In this document: positions 1 to 8,989 of the stretch, in pieces
Numbering within the stretch: the stretch's first letter is position 1
How the letters are laid out: the number at the start of each line of letters is the position of its first letter
Origin: Rhizobium terrae
GTDB taxonomy: Bacteria; Pseudomonadota; Alphaproteobacteria; Rhizobiales; Rhizobiaceae
Assembly: GCF_003425685.1 (NCBI RefSeq)
Contig: NZ_QJKM01000004.1
Location: 186,001-250,000 of the forward strand
DNA length: 64,000 nucleotides
Direction: 5' to 3'
Notes under the pieces: generated by a model
Databases searched by the model: none
What the model was told of the DNA's origin: nothing
The model's input: only the letters and a program-made list of their open reading frames with translations
Made by a program: the position numbers and the translations under genes

Positions 1-1392
1 CAGCGCGGCATCCGCGTGCTGATCGACCTTGTCGTCAATCACACGTCCGACGAACATCCCTGGTTCCAAGAGGCACGTAGCGATCCCGATTCCTTCTACC
101 GCGACTGGTATGTCTGGTCGGACGAGAAACCGGCCAATGCCGACCAGGGCATGGTGTTTCCGGGTGTCCAGAAATCCACCTGGACCTATGACAAGAAAGC
201 GAAACGATATTATTTCCACCGCTTCTACATGTTCCAGCCGGACCTCAATACCGCCAACCCACATGTTCAGGCGGAAATCCTGAAGATCATGGGTTTCTGG
301 ATCCAGCTCGGTGTTTCCGGTTTTCGCATGGATGCGGTGCCGTTCGTGATCGCCGAGAAGGGCGCCGAGGTGACGAAACCCAAGCCGCGATTCGAGATGC
401 TGCGCAGCTTTCGCGAATTCCTGCAGTGGCGGCTCGCCGATTCCATCATCCTTGCGGAAGCCAACGTGGTGCCGAAGGAAAATTTCCAATACTTCGGCGA
501 GGACGGCGATCGCATGCAGATGATGTTCAACTTCCATGTCAATCAGGCGCTGTTCTACGCGCTGGCCTCGGCCGACGCGCGACCGCTCGCAAAGGCGATC
601 ATCGACACCTATGAGCGCCCGGCCACCGCCCAATGGGGACTTTTCCTGCGCAACCACGACGAACTTGATCTCGGCCGGCTAACCGAAAAGCAGCGCCAGA
701 AAGTGTTTTCCGAATTCGGCCCGGAGAAGGCCATGCAGCTCTACGACCGGGGTATCCGGCGGCGGCTGGCGCCGATGCTCAACGGAGATCGTCGCAGGCT
801 GGAACTCGCCTACAGCCTGATGTTCTCGCTGCCCGGCACGCCTGTCCTGCGTTACGGAGACGAGATCGGCATGGGCGACGACCTGTCGCTGCCAGAGCGC
901 AACTGCACCCGCACGCCGATGCAATGGTCGACGGAGCCGCATGGCGGCTTCACCAAGAACGACAAGCCCGTCCTGCCCGTCATCAGCGGCGGCCCGTTCG
1001 GTTTCGAACATCTCAACGTCGCGGATCAGCGGCGGGATCCGAATTCCATGCTGAACTGGACGGAACGCTTGATCCGCATGCGCAAGGAAGCCCCCGAAAT
1101 CGGCTGGGGTGAATGCACTCCGATCGAAACCAGCGACAAAGGCGTACTTGTGCTGCGTTACGACTGGCGCAACAACTCCATCCTCGTCGTCCATAACCTG
1201 CATTCGACCCCGGTCGAGGTCGAATTCTCGGTCGGTCTCGGCGAACAGGGCAAGACACTGATCGACATCGCCGAGGACGGCAACAGCGAGGCGGATGATA
1301 AAGGCAGGCATTGCCTAATGCTCGATGCCTATGCCTATCGCTGGTTCCGTGTCGGCGGTCTGGATTATCTGCTCAAGCGGCGGGAGGTCTGA
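1..1392 (+). CDS. Trehalose synthase-like GH13 alpha-glucanotransferase (5'-truncated by window edge)
   Basis: The reading frame is open from the first base, so the true start lies upstream. The visible 463 codons match the catalytic half of the trehalose synthase (maltose glucosyltransferase) branch of GH13. The GH13 triad is visible: the nucleophile Asp in GFRMDAVP (codon 111 of the window), the acid/base Glu in ILAEANV (codon 153) and Asp in LRNHDELD (codon 220). A C-terminal beta domain follows. Family knowledge suggests maltose/trehalose interconversion or a related alpha-glucosyl transfer in the cytoplasm. The last 78 bases overlap the end of the convergent regulator gene. It could instead be another GH13 maltosyl or glucosyl transferase, because the N-terminal domain that would decide this is missing. 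Confidence 0.85.
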   Translation, partial: QRGIRVLIDLVVNHTSDEHPWFQEARSDPDSFYRDWYVWSDEKPANADQGMVFPGVQKSTWTYDKKAKRYYFHRFYMFQPDLNTANPHVQAEILKIMGFWIQLGVSGFRMDAVPFVIAEKGAEVTKPKPRFEMLRSFREFLQWRLADSIILAEANVVPKENFQYFGEDGDRMQMMFNFHVNQALFYALASADARPLAKAIIDTYERPATAQWGLFLRNHDELDLGRLTEKQRQKVFSEFGPEKAMQLYDRGIRRRLAPMLNGDRRRLELAYSLMFSLPGTPVLRYGDEIGMGDDLSLPERNCTRTPMQWSTEPHGGFTKNDKPVLPVISGGPFGFEHLNVADQRRDPNSMLNWTERLIRMRKEAPEIGWGECTPIETSDKGVLVLRYDWRNNSILVVHNLHSTPVEVEFSVGLGEQGKTLIDIAEDGNSEADDKGRHCLMLDAYAYRWFRVGGLDYLLKRREV

Positions 1393-2355
1393 TCCGTTTC
1401 CCGTCCTGACTTCGCGCACACCACGGCCAAGCTTCTGCCTCAGCAATGCACGAAGCGTCGCGCCATCGGCGTAACCGACCAGCGCGGCGATCTCGTCCGG
1501 GCTTTTGTCGCTGGTCTTCAATAGATGCACGGCCCGCTCGACGCGCAGATCCTGGAAAAAGGAAAGCGGCGTCTTGCCGAGCACTTGCTGCAGGCGTCGC
1601 GCCAGCGTGCGCTTGCTGACAGCCACCGCCTCCGCCGCCTCGTCGAGCGAAAAGCCCTCCGAGAGGCGGCTGCGCGCCCACCGCTCGAAACGCTCCACCA
1701 TGGGATCCGCATGCGCGAGGTGATCGGTAAGGACGTAAGCCGACTGGGCCGGCCGGCTGTCGACGATCAGGTAGCGTGCGACGAGGCTCGCAAGTTCGGG
1801 GCTCACCTGCCGCACCAGCCAGAGCGCCATGTCCATATGGCCGAGCGCGGCACCCGCCGTTACCAGCGAACCGGATCGCACCAGCATGTTGCCGTCCTCC
1901 AGCCGCACCTTGGGATAACGCTGGCGGAAGAGCGGCGCAAGCCACCAGGTGGTCGTAGCCTTCTCACCGTCGAGCATACCGCTCTCCGCCAGCACGAATG
2001 TGCCGATACAGGCGGCCGCGATGTTCATGCCGGCGCCTTTCGCCGCCCGGATTGCCAGCTTTGCGTCGCGAATATCCGACCGGTCCAGCGCCGGCACCAG
2101 CAATTCCGGCATCTTGTAGCCGATGCCCGGAATTATCAGCCAATCACTGCCCCGCGGATCGAAAATGCCGGAAAGCGGCACCGCGAAACCCTGAGAAGTC
2201 TGCACGCGTTCACGGGTGCCGGCCACCGAAACTTCGAAGGGCGGCATGCCGAGCGACAGCATGACGTTGAGCTCGTTCGCCGTCGTGAATACGTCGAGGA
2301 TCGTGGAGAGGCCCGTATCAAACACGCCGTCGAGCGCCAGAACCTGCAGCTTCAT
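1315..2355 (-). CDS. GlxA-family AraC-type transcriptional regulator with DJ-1/PfpI domain
   Basis: This is a 346-aa protein if started at the ATG at 2355; an extension to 2445 would run into the neighbouring promoter. The first ~190 residues form a DJ-1/PfpI-like class I amidotransferase fold with the elbow motif AAACIGTF. In this family the domain is a ligand sensor rather than a protease. The last ~100 residues carry an AraC HTH pair (SLDEAAEAVAVSKRTLARRL). GlxA-type regulators often control amine, betaine or amino-acid catabolism, but the target here is unknown. The gene is divergent from the DUF488 gene. Its 3' end overlaps the convergent GH13 gene by 78 bp. Confidence 0.88.
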   Translation of the reverse strand: MKLQVLALDGVFDTGLSTILDVFTTANELNVMLSLGMPPFEVSVAGTRERVQTSQGFAVPLSGIFDPRGSDWLIIPGIGYKMPELLVPALDRSDIRDAKLAIRAAKGAGMNIAAACIGTFVLAESGMLDGEKATTTWWLAPLFRQRYPKVRLEDGNMLVRSGSLVTAGAALGHMDMALWLVRQVSPELASLVARYLIVDSRPAQSAYVLTDHLAHADPMVERFERWARSRLSEGFSLDEAAEAVAVSKRTLARRLQQVLGKTPLSFFQDLRVERAVHLLKTSDKSPDEIAALVGYADGATLRALLRQKLGRGVREVRTGNGSDLPPLEQIIQTADTEPAIGIGIEH

Positions 2356-2444
2356 GGCAATATCCCTATCAAGAATGTCAATATTGACAGTAGCAGACGA
2401 GCAGGGCCTGCGCCATGATGGCATATCGAAAGAGGAAACGGGCA

Positions 2445-2888
2445 ATGACCATGGACGTCACGACGATCGGCTTCACCAAGACGACGGCTGAGGATTTCTT
2501 CGGCCGCATCAAGGCCGCAAGCGTGAAACGCGTCATGGATGTCCGCCTCCACAACACGTCGCAGCTTGCCGGCTTCGCCAAATCCGACGACCTCGCCTTC
2601 TTCCTGAAGACGATCTGTGGCGCCGGCTACCTGCATGAGCCGCTGCTGGCGCCGACCGAGGAAATCATGGCCGCCTTCAAGAAGGACAAGGGTGACTGGA
2701 GCGTTTTCCAGAATGATTTCATGAACCTGATGGCGGAACGTCAGGTGGAAAGTCACTTGAAGCCGGAGGCTTTCGACGGCTCCTGCCTGCTCTGCTCGGA
2801 AGACAAACCGCACCATTGCCACCGCAGGCTCGTCTGCGACTATCTGAATGGCAAATGGGGCGGAAAGCTGAGCGTCCGCCATCTCTGA
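2445..2888 (+). CDS. DUF488 family protein
   Basis: The product is 147 aa from the ATG at 2445, which follows an AGAGGA Shine-Dalgarno sequence at 2431-2436. It begins with a beta strand (TTIGFT) and contains the family-typical DVRLHN segment near residue 35. A C-terminal cysteine/histidine patch (CLLCSEDKPHHCHRRLV) is typical of DUF488 proteins and may bind a metal. The biochemical function of the family is not established. It is divergent from the GlxA-type regulator and may share its control region. Confidence 0.8.
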   Translation: MTMDVTTIGFTKTTAEDFFGRIKAASVKRVMDVRLHNTSQLAGFAKSDDLAFFLKTICGAGYLHEPLLAPTEEIMAAFKKDKGDWSVFQNDFMNLMAERQVESHLKPEAFDGSCLLCSEDKPHHCHRRLVCDYLNGKWGGKLSVRHL

Positions 2889-2954
2889 CCTGATCCACAT
2901 TTCGATCTTTGAACGCTGGGGGAAGGCAAACTCCCCGCGTGGGGAGCTATTGCC

Positions 2955-3551
2955 ATGACCTATGAGACCATTCTTGCCATCGCGCTCTTTTCGCTGGTCG
3001 GCTCGGTGTCGCCGGGGCCGAGCAACTTCATGCTGCTTGCCTCGGGCACCAATTTCGGTTTCCGGCGCACGATGCCGCAAATCCTTGGCATCACCGTCGG
3101 ATTGTCTTCGGTGTTGCTGGCAGTCGGCTTCGGACTGGGCGCGCTGATCACCGCCTATCCGCCGATCGGCCTGGCGATGAAGATCGCCGGCTCCGCCTAT
3201 CTTCTCTACCTCGCCTGGCGGATTGCGATGTCCCGAGCTGTTCCAAGCGGCGAATCGACCTCCGCGCGGCCCCTCACATTGCTGGAATCGGCCGCTTTCC
3301 AATGGGTCAACCCGAAAGCCTGGATTGCGGCTCTGACCGCCATGGCAGCTTATGCCAGCACCGAAAACCCTTTCGTTTCCGTGCTGTTGATCACCGGCGT
3401 GACAGCCGCCATCAACCTGCCGAGCGTCGCAGTCTGGGCAGGCTTCGGGGCAGCGCTCAGAAACTTCCTCTCCGATCCGGTTCGACTCAAATGGTTCAAC
3501 ATCGCCATGGGTCTGCTCCTCGTCGCCTCCCTTTGGCCGCTGCTCAGATAA
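2955..3551 (+). CDS. LysE/RhtB-family amino-acid exporter
   Basis: A 198-aa inner-membrane protein with about six hydrophobic helices. The N-terminal SPGPSNFMLL motif and the mid-protein WVNPKAWI motif are hallmarks of the LysE/RhtB superfamily. Members export amino acids or homoserine-lactone-like compounds by proton exchange; the substrate cannot be read from sequence. The gene follows the DUF488 gene in the same direction after 66 bp and may be cotranscribed with it. Confidence 0.9.
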   Translation: MTYETILAIALFSLVGSVSPGPSNFMLLASGTNFGFRRTMPQILGITVGLSSVLLAVGFGLGALITAYPPIGLAMKIAGSAYLLYLAWRIAMSRAVPSGESTSARPLTLLESAAFQWVNPKAWIAALTAMAAYASTENPFVSVLLITGVTAAINLPSVAVWAGFGAALRNFLSDPVRLKWFNIAMGLLLVASLWPLLR

Positions 3552-3627
3552 ACCGAACGCGGCCTCGCAGGAGGAGGATTTCGAATGACGAGCGAAGTGC
3601 AGCCATCGGCCGGTCCGCGAAACCCGA

Positions 3628-4389
3628 CTACCCGCTGGTGCCCGGCCGGTTCCGCCAGGCTTCCGCCTGGGCGTAGAATTTCTTCTCCCACTCCTTGTGG
3701 TTATCCAGACCCTCCCTGATGAATGGCGTGAAGATCGCCATATTCATCAGCAGCCAGTTCACTAGCCGCGCCGGGAATTTCAGCGGCTTGACGAAATCGA
3801 CGAACAGCACCACGCGGGTCTTGTCCGTGTGGTTCCAGGCCTCGTGTTCGTAGGCATCGTCGAAAATCAGCACCTTGCCCTCTTCCCAGTGGCAGACCTG
3901 ATCCTTGACGCGGATTGCCAGCTTGTCGCGCGGTTCCGGAACGATGAGGCCCAGATGCAGGCGCAGGACGCCGTTATAGGGGCCACGATGGGCAGGCAGG
4001 TGCTTTCCCGGTTCGAAGATCGAGAACATGACGGTCGTGAGGCCGGGGATTTTCTGCATCGCCTTCCAGGTGTCCGGGCAGGCCTTGATGTTCTGCTCCG
4101 ACCTCACGCCGAAGCCGAGCAGGAAGAAGGTTTTCCACCCGTTGTCGGTGGAGATCGTCTTCACGTCGGTGGAAATGTCCTGGAAGGTCGGCAATTCGTC
4201 CTTGCGGAGCAGGATGTGGTCGAGTTCGGCACGGATGGCCGGTGCCGCCTTCTCGATTTCTGCCGCCCACGGGAATGTCGCGTTGTCATAGACCGGCGGG
4301 TTGCCGAGTTTGGCATATCTGAAGTTCAGCCGCTCGGCCCAGGCAACGATGCCCATGAAGAAGCGGGTTATCGAGCTCGGACGATCCAT
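3628..4389 (-). CDS. LpxO-like aspartyl/asparaginyl beta-hydroxylase (probable lipid A hydroxylase)
   Basis: The product is 253 aa from the ATG at 4389. The frame stays open upstream to a TTG at 4554 and a GTG at 4461, so the start is uncertain because none has a clear Shine-Dalgarno sequence. The fold is the Fe(II)/2-oxoglutarate aspartyl beta-hydroxylase type. The metal and 2OG motifs PAHRGPYNG, RLHLGL and FDDAYEHEAWN are all present. The segment GNPPVYD...FPW is typical of the LpxO group that 2-hydroxylates a secondary acyl chain of lipid A. It is oriented tail-to-tail with the LysE gene. Membrane localisation is inferred from hydrophobic segments near both ends. Confidence 0.8.
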   Translation of the reverse strand: MDRPSSITRFFMGIVAWAERLNFRYAKLGNPPVYDNATFPWAAEIEKAAPAIRAELDHILLRKDELPTFQDISTDVKTISTDNGWKTFFLLGFGVRSEQNIKACPDTWKAMQKIPGLTTVMFSIFEPGKHLPAHRGPYNGVLRLHLGLIVPEPRDKLAIRVKDQVCHWEEGKVLIFDDAYEHEAWNHTDKTRVVLFVDFVKPLKFPARLVNWLLMNMAIFTPFIREGLDNHKEWEKKFYAQAEAWRNRPGTSG

Positions 4390-4744
4390 CGGCGCGATGC
4401 CGCTGGTGCCGAAATCTTGTTGAGGTTCTGGAACGCTGGGGGAGGATGGTTTCACGGGAGCCACATGAGGAATAAAGGTTGATTGGATCCGGAAGGTTTT
4501 ATAATTGCACCCCTGACATGGTTGTCGATAATCGAGTTGCAAGCCCTGGAACAATCATTGCCGCAAGCCGTGGCCTGATTGCAGCACCTGCCATATGACA
4601 ATTCTGTGACAGGCATTTCGACGGAAGTCTCGGACGATCGGGCAAGAAGTCCGGACGAGCTTGATACCGGCTGCGCCGCCGGATGTTTCATAACCCCTCT
4701 GCTCGCGGCGACATTCCGCCGCTCCCCGATCAGAGGAAAAACAG

Positions 4745-5479
4745 ATGACCGATATTACCGAAAAAGTCGTGCTGATCACCGGTGCAAGCAGCGGCATCGG
4801 CGAAGGAACTGCCCGCGTGCTGGCGGCGGCCGACGCCAAGGTCGTGCTCGGTGCCCGCCGCACCGACCGGCTCGAAGCGCTGGCCGACGAACTGCGCGCC
4901 CTGGGCGCCACGGTTCTCGTCCGCGGTCTCGACGTCACCGACCGGCAGGACTTTCAGAACTTCGCCGATGCGGCGATGGCGGAATTCGGCCGCATCGACG
5001 TCATCGTCAACAATGCCGGCCTGATGCCGCTTTCCCCCATGGCCTCGCTGAAGGTCGAGGAATGGGACCGGATGATCGACGTCAACATCCGCGGCGTGCT
5101 TTATGGCGTCGCCGCCGTGCTGCCGATCATGAACGGCCAGGGTTTCGGCCAGATCATCAACGTCTCGTCGATCGGCGGCTTCAAGGTCTACCCGACCTCG
5201 GCCGTCTACAGCGCCACGAAATTTGCCGTGCGGGCGATCTCCGACGGCCTGCGGCAGGAAAACGACAAGATCCGCGTCACTTGCGTCTATCCGGGCGTCG
5301 TCGAATCCGAGCTTGCCGGAACGATCACCGATCAGGCCGCCGCCGACATGATGAAGGACTTCCGCAGCATCGCCCTGAAGCCGGATGCCATCGGCCGTGC
5401 CATCCTGCATGTCATCGACCAGCCGGACGACGTGGATACCAACGAGATCGTCGTTACCCCCACGCGCGCCACGGTGTGA
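4745..5479 (+). CDS. SDR-family oxidoreductase
   Basis: A 244-aa classical short-chain dehydrogenase/reductase. The cofactor motif TGASSGIG is at residues 12-19, the structural NNAG motif near residue 90, and the catalytic YxxxK pair is Tyr155/Lys159. Arginines after the second strand (GARRTDR) suggest NADP(H) preference. A good ribosome site (AGAGGA, 4732-4737) precedes the ATG. The substrate is unknown; close relatives are annotated as serine or 3-hydroxy acid dehydrogenases. The following sensor gene begins 123 bp downstream, and no functional link can be read from the sequence. Confidence 0.92.
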   Translation: MTDITEKVVLITGASSGIGEGTARVLAAADAKVVLGARRTDRLEALADELRALGATVLVRGLDVTDRQDFQNFADAAMAEFGRIDVIVNNAGLMPLSPMASLKVEEWDRMIDVNIRGVLYGVAAVLPIMNGQGFGQIINVSSIGGFKVYPTSAVYSATKFAVRAISDGLRQENDKIRVTCVYPGVVESELAGTITDQAAADMMKDFRSIALKPDAIGRAILHVIDQPDDVDTNEIVVTPTRATV

Positions 5480-5602
5480 CCCGATCGTCAATGATGCGGT
5501 GGGGATTTACCGCACCGCATCATCCTTCGCTTGCAAAACCTGCCGCCACAGTCGAAAGTGCCCAATCGACAGTCTTTCCTCTCAAGGTGCTGAAAATTAG
5601 GC

Positions 5603-8600
5603 ATGGCAGCGCGGCAACGCATCATTCCCGTTCGGCGTGAATACAATCGTTGGGTCGCCAACCAGACGCTGGAAGACTATGCGCTCCGATTCACGGCGAA
5701 GAGTGCCCGCCGGTTTTCGTCGAGCCGCATCTCCCATACGGCGATCGGCGCCATCTCCTTCCTGGCGCTGGAGGCGATCGGCGGCACGATCACCCTCTCA
5801 TACGGCACGACCAACGCCTTCTTCGCCATCTGTGCGGCCGCCGTCGCCATGCTGGTCATCGGCCTGCCGATCAGCCGTTACGCGATCCGCCACGGAGTCG
5901 ATATCGACCTTCTCACCCGCGGGGCGAGCTTCGGTTACATCGGCTCGACCATCACCTCGCTGATCTATGCAAGCTTCACCTTCATGCTGTTCGCGATCGA
6001 AGCCTCGATCATGACCGGCGCGCTGGAGCTTGCCTTCGGCATTCCGCCTTGGATCGGTTACATCATCAGTGCCGCGGTGGTAATTCCGCTCGTCATCTAT
6101 GGCGTGCAGCTCATCTCCCGCTTTCAGCTCGTCACCCAGCCCTTCTGGATCGTGCTGAACATCCTGCCTTTCGTGTTCATCGCCTTTCTCGACTGGGAGA
6201 AATTCGATCTCTGGCGGGCCTTTGCCGGCGTCGGGCATTCCAATGCGCAGATCGCAGGTCCCGCTCCGTTCGATCTCGTGGAGTTCGGTGCCGCTTCCGC
6301 CGTCATCCTGGCCCTGATGCCGCAGATCGGCGAACAGGTGGATTTCCTGCGCTTCCTGCCGGCGGAAGGAATGCGCAAGTGGCGGCACCGGCTGGCGGTC
6401 TTCCTCGCCGGCCCCGGCTGGGTCGTGGTCGGTGTGCCGAAACTCCTGGCCGGCTCGTTCCTCGCCGTGCTGACGCTTGCAACCGGCACGCCGGTGCGGG
6501 AGGCCGCCGATCCCGCGCATATGTATCTTGCCGCCTTCGGCTACATGATCCCGAACGAGACGGCGGCGCTTCTGCTGATGGCCGCCTTCGTGGTCGTCTC
6601 GCAGCTCAAGATCAACGTGATGAACGCCTATGCCGGTTCGCTCGCCTGGTCGAACTTCTTCTCGCGCCTCACCCACAGCCACCCGGGCCGCGTCGTCTGG
6701 TTGGTCTTCAACGTGGTGATCGCCCTTCTCCTGATGGAACTCGGCATCTACCGGCTGCTGGAAGCGACGCTCGGCATCTTCTCGATCATCGCCATGGCCT
6801 GGCTCTGCACGATTTCGGCCGATCTCTTCATCAACAAGCCGCTTGGCCTCTCGCCCGAAGGCATCGAGTTCAAGCGCGCCCATCTCTACGACATCAACCC
6901 TGTCGGCCTCGGCTCGATGTTCGGCTCGGCGGCGGTGGCGCTCGCAGCGCATTTCGGCCTGTTCGGGCCGCTGATGGCCTCGCTCGCCACCTACGTCACC
7001 CTGATCGCCTTCCTCATCTCGCCGGCCATCGCCTTCGCCACCAAGAGCAAATTCTATCTCGCCCGCAAGCCGCGCCAGAGCTGGAAAAGCCTCGGCTCGA
7101 TCACCTGCTCCATCTGCGAACACCCGTTCGAGCACGAGGACATGGCCTGGTGCCCGGCCTATGCGGCGCCCATCTGCTCGCTCTGCTGTTCGCTGGACAG
7201 CCGCTGCCACGATATGTGCAAACCGCACGCGCGGCTGAACACCCAGGTCGGCACCGTCGCCCGCTCCTTCTTGCCGGAAACCGTCATCAGCCGCCTGACC
7301 ACCCGCCTCGGCCGCTACGCAACGACGACGGTGCTCGCCATCTCGTTGATCGGCGCCATCCTCGCAATGATCGCCTATCAGGTCGGACAGGCGACACCGG
7401 CCAACGCGGATGTCATATATGGCACGGTCTTCATCGTCTTTTTTGTCTTCGCCATCATCGCCGGTATCGTGTCGTGGTTCTATGTGCTCGCCCATGACAG
7501 CCGGGTCGTGGCGGAAGAGGAATCCTCCCGCCAGAACACGCTGCTGCTGAAGGAAATCGCCGCCCACAAGAAAACCGACGCCGCCCTGCAGGACGCTAAA
7601 GAAACCGCCGAAGCCGCCAACCGCGCCAAGAGCCGCTATGTCGTGGGTCTCAGCCACGAACTACGCACGCCGCTCAACGCCGTGCTCGGTTACGCGCAGA
7701 TTCTCGAGCGCGACGAGACGATCCCTGCCCCGCGCCAGTCGGCAATCAAGGTCATCAAACGCTCCGCCGACCATCTGTCCGGTCTGATCGACGGCCTCCT
7801 CGATATTTCCAAGATCGAGGCGGGGCGCCTGCAGGTCTATTCCAACGAGATCAATATCCAGGATTTTCTCGACCAGATCGTCGAAATGTTCGGGCTGCAG
7901 GCCCAGGCGAAAGGATTGGTCTTCGAACACGAGCGCGCCCGGTCGCTTCCCCAATATGTCCGGACCGATGAAAAGCGGCTGCGCCAGATCCTCGTCAACC
8001 TGCTCTCGAATGCCATCAAGTTCACCGACGAGGGCAAGGTCCGTTTCGACGTCGCCTACCGCAGCCAGGTTGCGACCTTCACCGTGACGGACACCGGCCG
8101 CGGCATAGCCGAGAAGGACCTTGCCCGCATCTACGAGCCGTTTCAGCGTGGCGAGGCGGAGAGCATTCGCCCGATGCCTGGCCTTGGGCTCGGCCTCACC
8201 ATCACGCAGCTCCTGACCAATACGCTGGGTGGCGAGATCGCGGTTGCCAGCACCAGGGGCGAAGGTTCGATCTTCAAGGTGCGGCTGATGCTCTCGGCCA
8301 TAGAGAGGCCAAACACCGCACCGGCGCCGGAAAAGAAGATCGTCTCCTATACCGGTCCACGCCGCACGATCGTCATCGTCGACGACAACGAGGACCATCG
8401 TGACCTGATGCGCGAAGTGCTGGTACCGATGGATTTCGTGGTGCTCACCGCCAATAGCGGCCCGGACTGCCTGACACTGATCGAGGGCGCCACACCCGAC
8501 CTCTTCCTGGTCGATATCTCCATGCCCGGCATGAGCGGCTGGCAACTGGTCGAGAAGCTGCGCGAGATGGGTCAGACCGCGCCGATCGTAATGCTCTCCG

Positions 8601-8989
8601 CCAATATCGGCGACGGATCGGGCGCAAATGCCGGTACAGATGGCCATAACGACGCGATCGCCAAGCCGGTCGACATCCGGCGCCTCGCCGACAAGCTCGC
8701 CGTCCATCTCGGCCTTGTCTGGGTTTACGAAAACGAAACGGCGCTGCCCGCCCCTGTCGACCCCAGGCCGACGATCAAAAGTCCGGGGATGGCTGACGTT
8801 CAGGATCTTTTGCGGCTCGGCGAAATCGGCTACGTGCGCGGTATCGAGGCAAAGCTTGCCGATCTTGCCCAGGACGAGACGAACCGCGCCTTCACCGACG
8901 AGCTTGGCGCCTATGTTAAAGCCTTCGATATCGCCGGTTACATGCAATTCCTGACTCGGCTGGACACAGAGAGGACGATCGATGGCTGA
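5603..8989 (+). CDS. NCS1 permease-like / histidine kinase / receiver hybrid sensor
   Basis: An 1128-aa membrane sensor. Residues ~1-490 form about 12 helices resembling the purine-cytosine (NCS1) permease family. Residues 502-539 are a cysteine cluster (C502, C505, C517, C525, C528, C529, C535, C539) of zinc-finger type. Two further helices lie near 565-630, then a short coiled coil. The kinase core follows: HisKA with phospho-His685 (SHELRTP), N box near residue 803 (LLSNAIKF), DTGRGI, and the ATP lid GLGLGLT. A C-terminal receiver has phosphoacceptor Asp971 (LVDISMPG) and a ~70-residue tail follows. It overlaps the next regulator gene by 8 bp. By analogy with CbrA-type transporter-kinases, the permease domain probably senses a nucleobase-like solute; transport itself is unproven. 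Confidence 0.9.
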   Translation: MAARQRIIPVRREYNRWVANQTLEDYALRFTAKSARRFSSSRISHTAIGAISFLALEAIGGTITLSYGTTNAFFAICAAAVAMLVIGLPISRYAIRHGVDIDLLTRGASFGYIGSTITSLIYASFTFMLFAIEASIMTGALELAFGIPPWIGYIISAAVVIPLVIYGVQLISRFQLVTQPFWIVLNILPFVFIAFLDWEKFDLWRAFAGVGHSNAQIAGPAPFDLVEFGAASAVILALMPQIGEQVDFLRFLPAEGMRKWRHRLAVFLAGPGWVVVGVPKLLAGSFLAVLTLATGTPVREAADPAHMYLAAFGYMIPNETAALLLMAAFVVVSQLKINVMNAYAGSLAWSNFFSRLTHSHPGRVVWLVFNVVIALLLMELGIYRLLEATLGIFSIIAMAWLCTISADLFINKPLGLSPEGIEFKRAHLYDINPVGLGSMFGSAAVALAAHFGLFGPLMASLATYVTLIAFLISPAIAFATKSKFYLARKPRQSWKSLGSITCSICEHPFEHEDMAWCPAYAAPICSLCCSLDSRCHDMCKPHARLNTQVGTVARSFLPETVISRLTTRLGRYATTTVLAISLIGAILAMIAYQVGQATPANADVIYGTVFIVFFVFAIIAGIVSWFYVLAHDSRVVAEEESSRQNTLLLKEIAAHKKTDAALQDAKETAEAANRAKSRYVVGLSHELRTPLNAVLGYAQILERDETIPAPRQSAIKVIKRSADHLSGLIDGLLDISKIEAGRLQVYSNEINIQDFLDQIVEMFGLQAQAKGLVFEHERARSLPQYVRTDEKRLRQILVNLLSNAIKFTDEGKVRFDVAYRSQVATFTVTDTGRGIAEKDLARIYEPFQRGEAESIRPMPGLGLGLTITQLLTNTLGGEIAVASTRGEGSIFKVRLMLSAIERPNTAPAPEKKIVSYTGPRRTIVIVDDNEDHRDLMREVLVPMDFVVLTANSGPDCLTLIEGATPDLFLVDISMPGMSGWQLVEKLREMGQTAPIVMLSANIGDGSGANAGTDGHNDAIAKPVDIRRLADKLAVHLGLVWVYENETALPAPVDPRPTIKSPGMADVQDLLRLGEIGYVRGIEAKLADLAQDETNRAFTDELGAYVKAFDIAGYMQFLTRLDTERTIDG

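Noticed and set aside
5798..7657. 619-aa open frame on the minus strand opposite the NCS1 sensor
   Set aside because: It is Asp/Glu/His/Arg-rich with no domain and lies exactly opposite a well-supported gene; high third-position GC creates such shadow frames.
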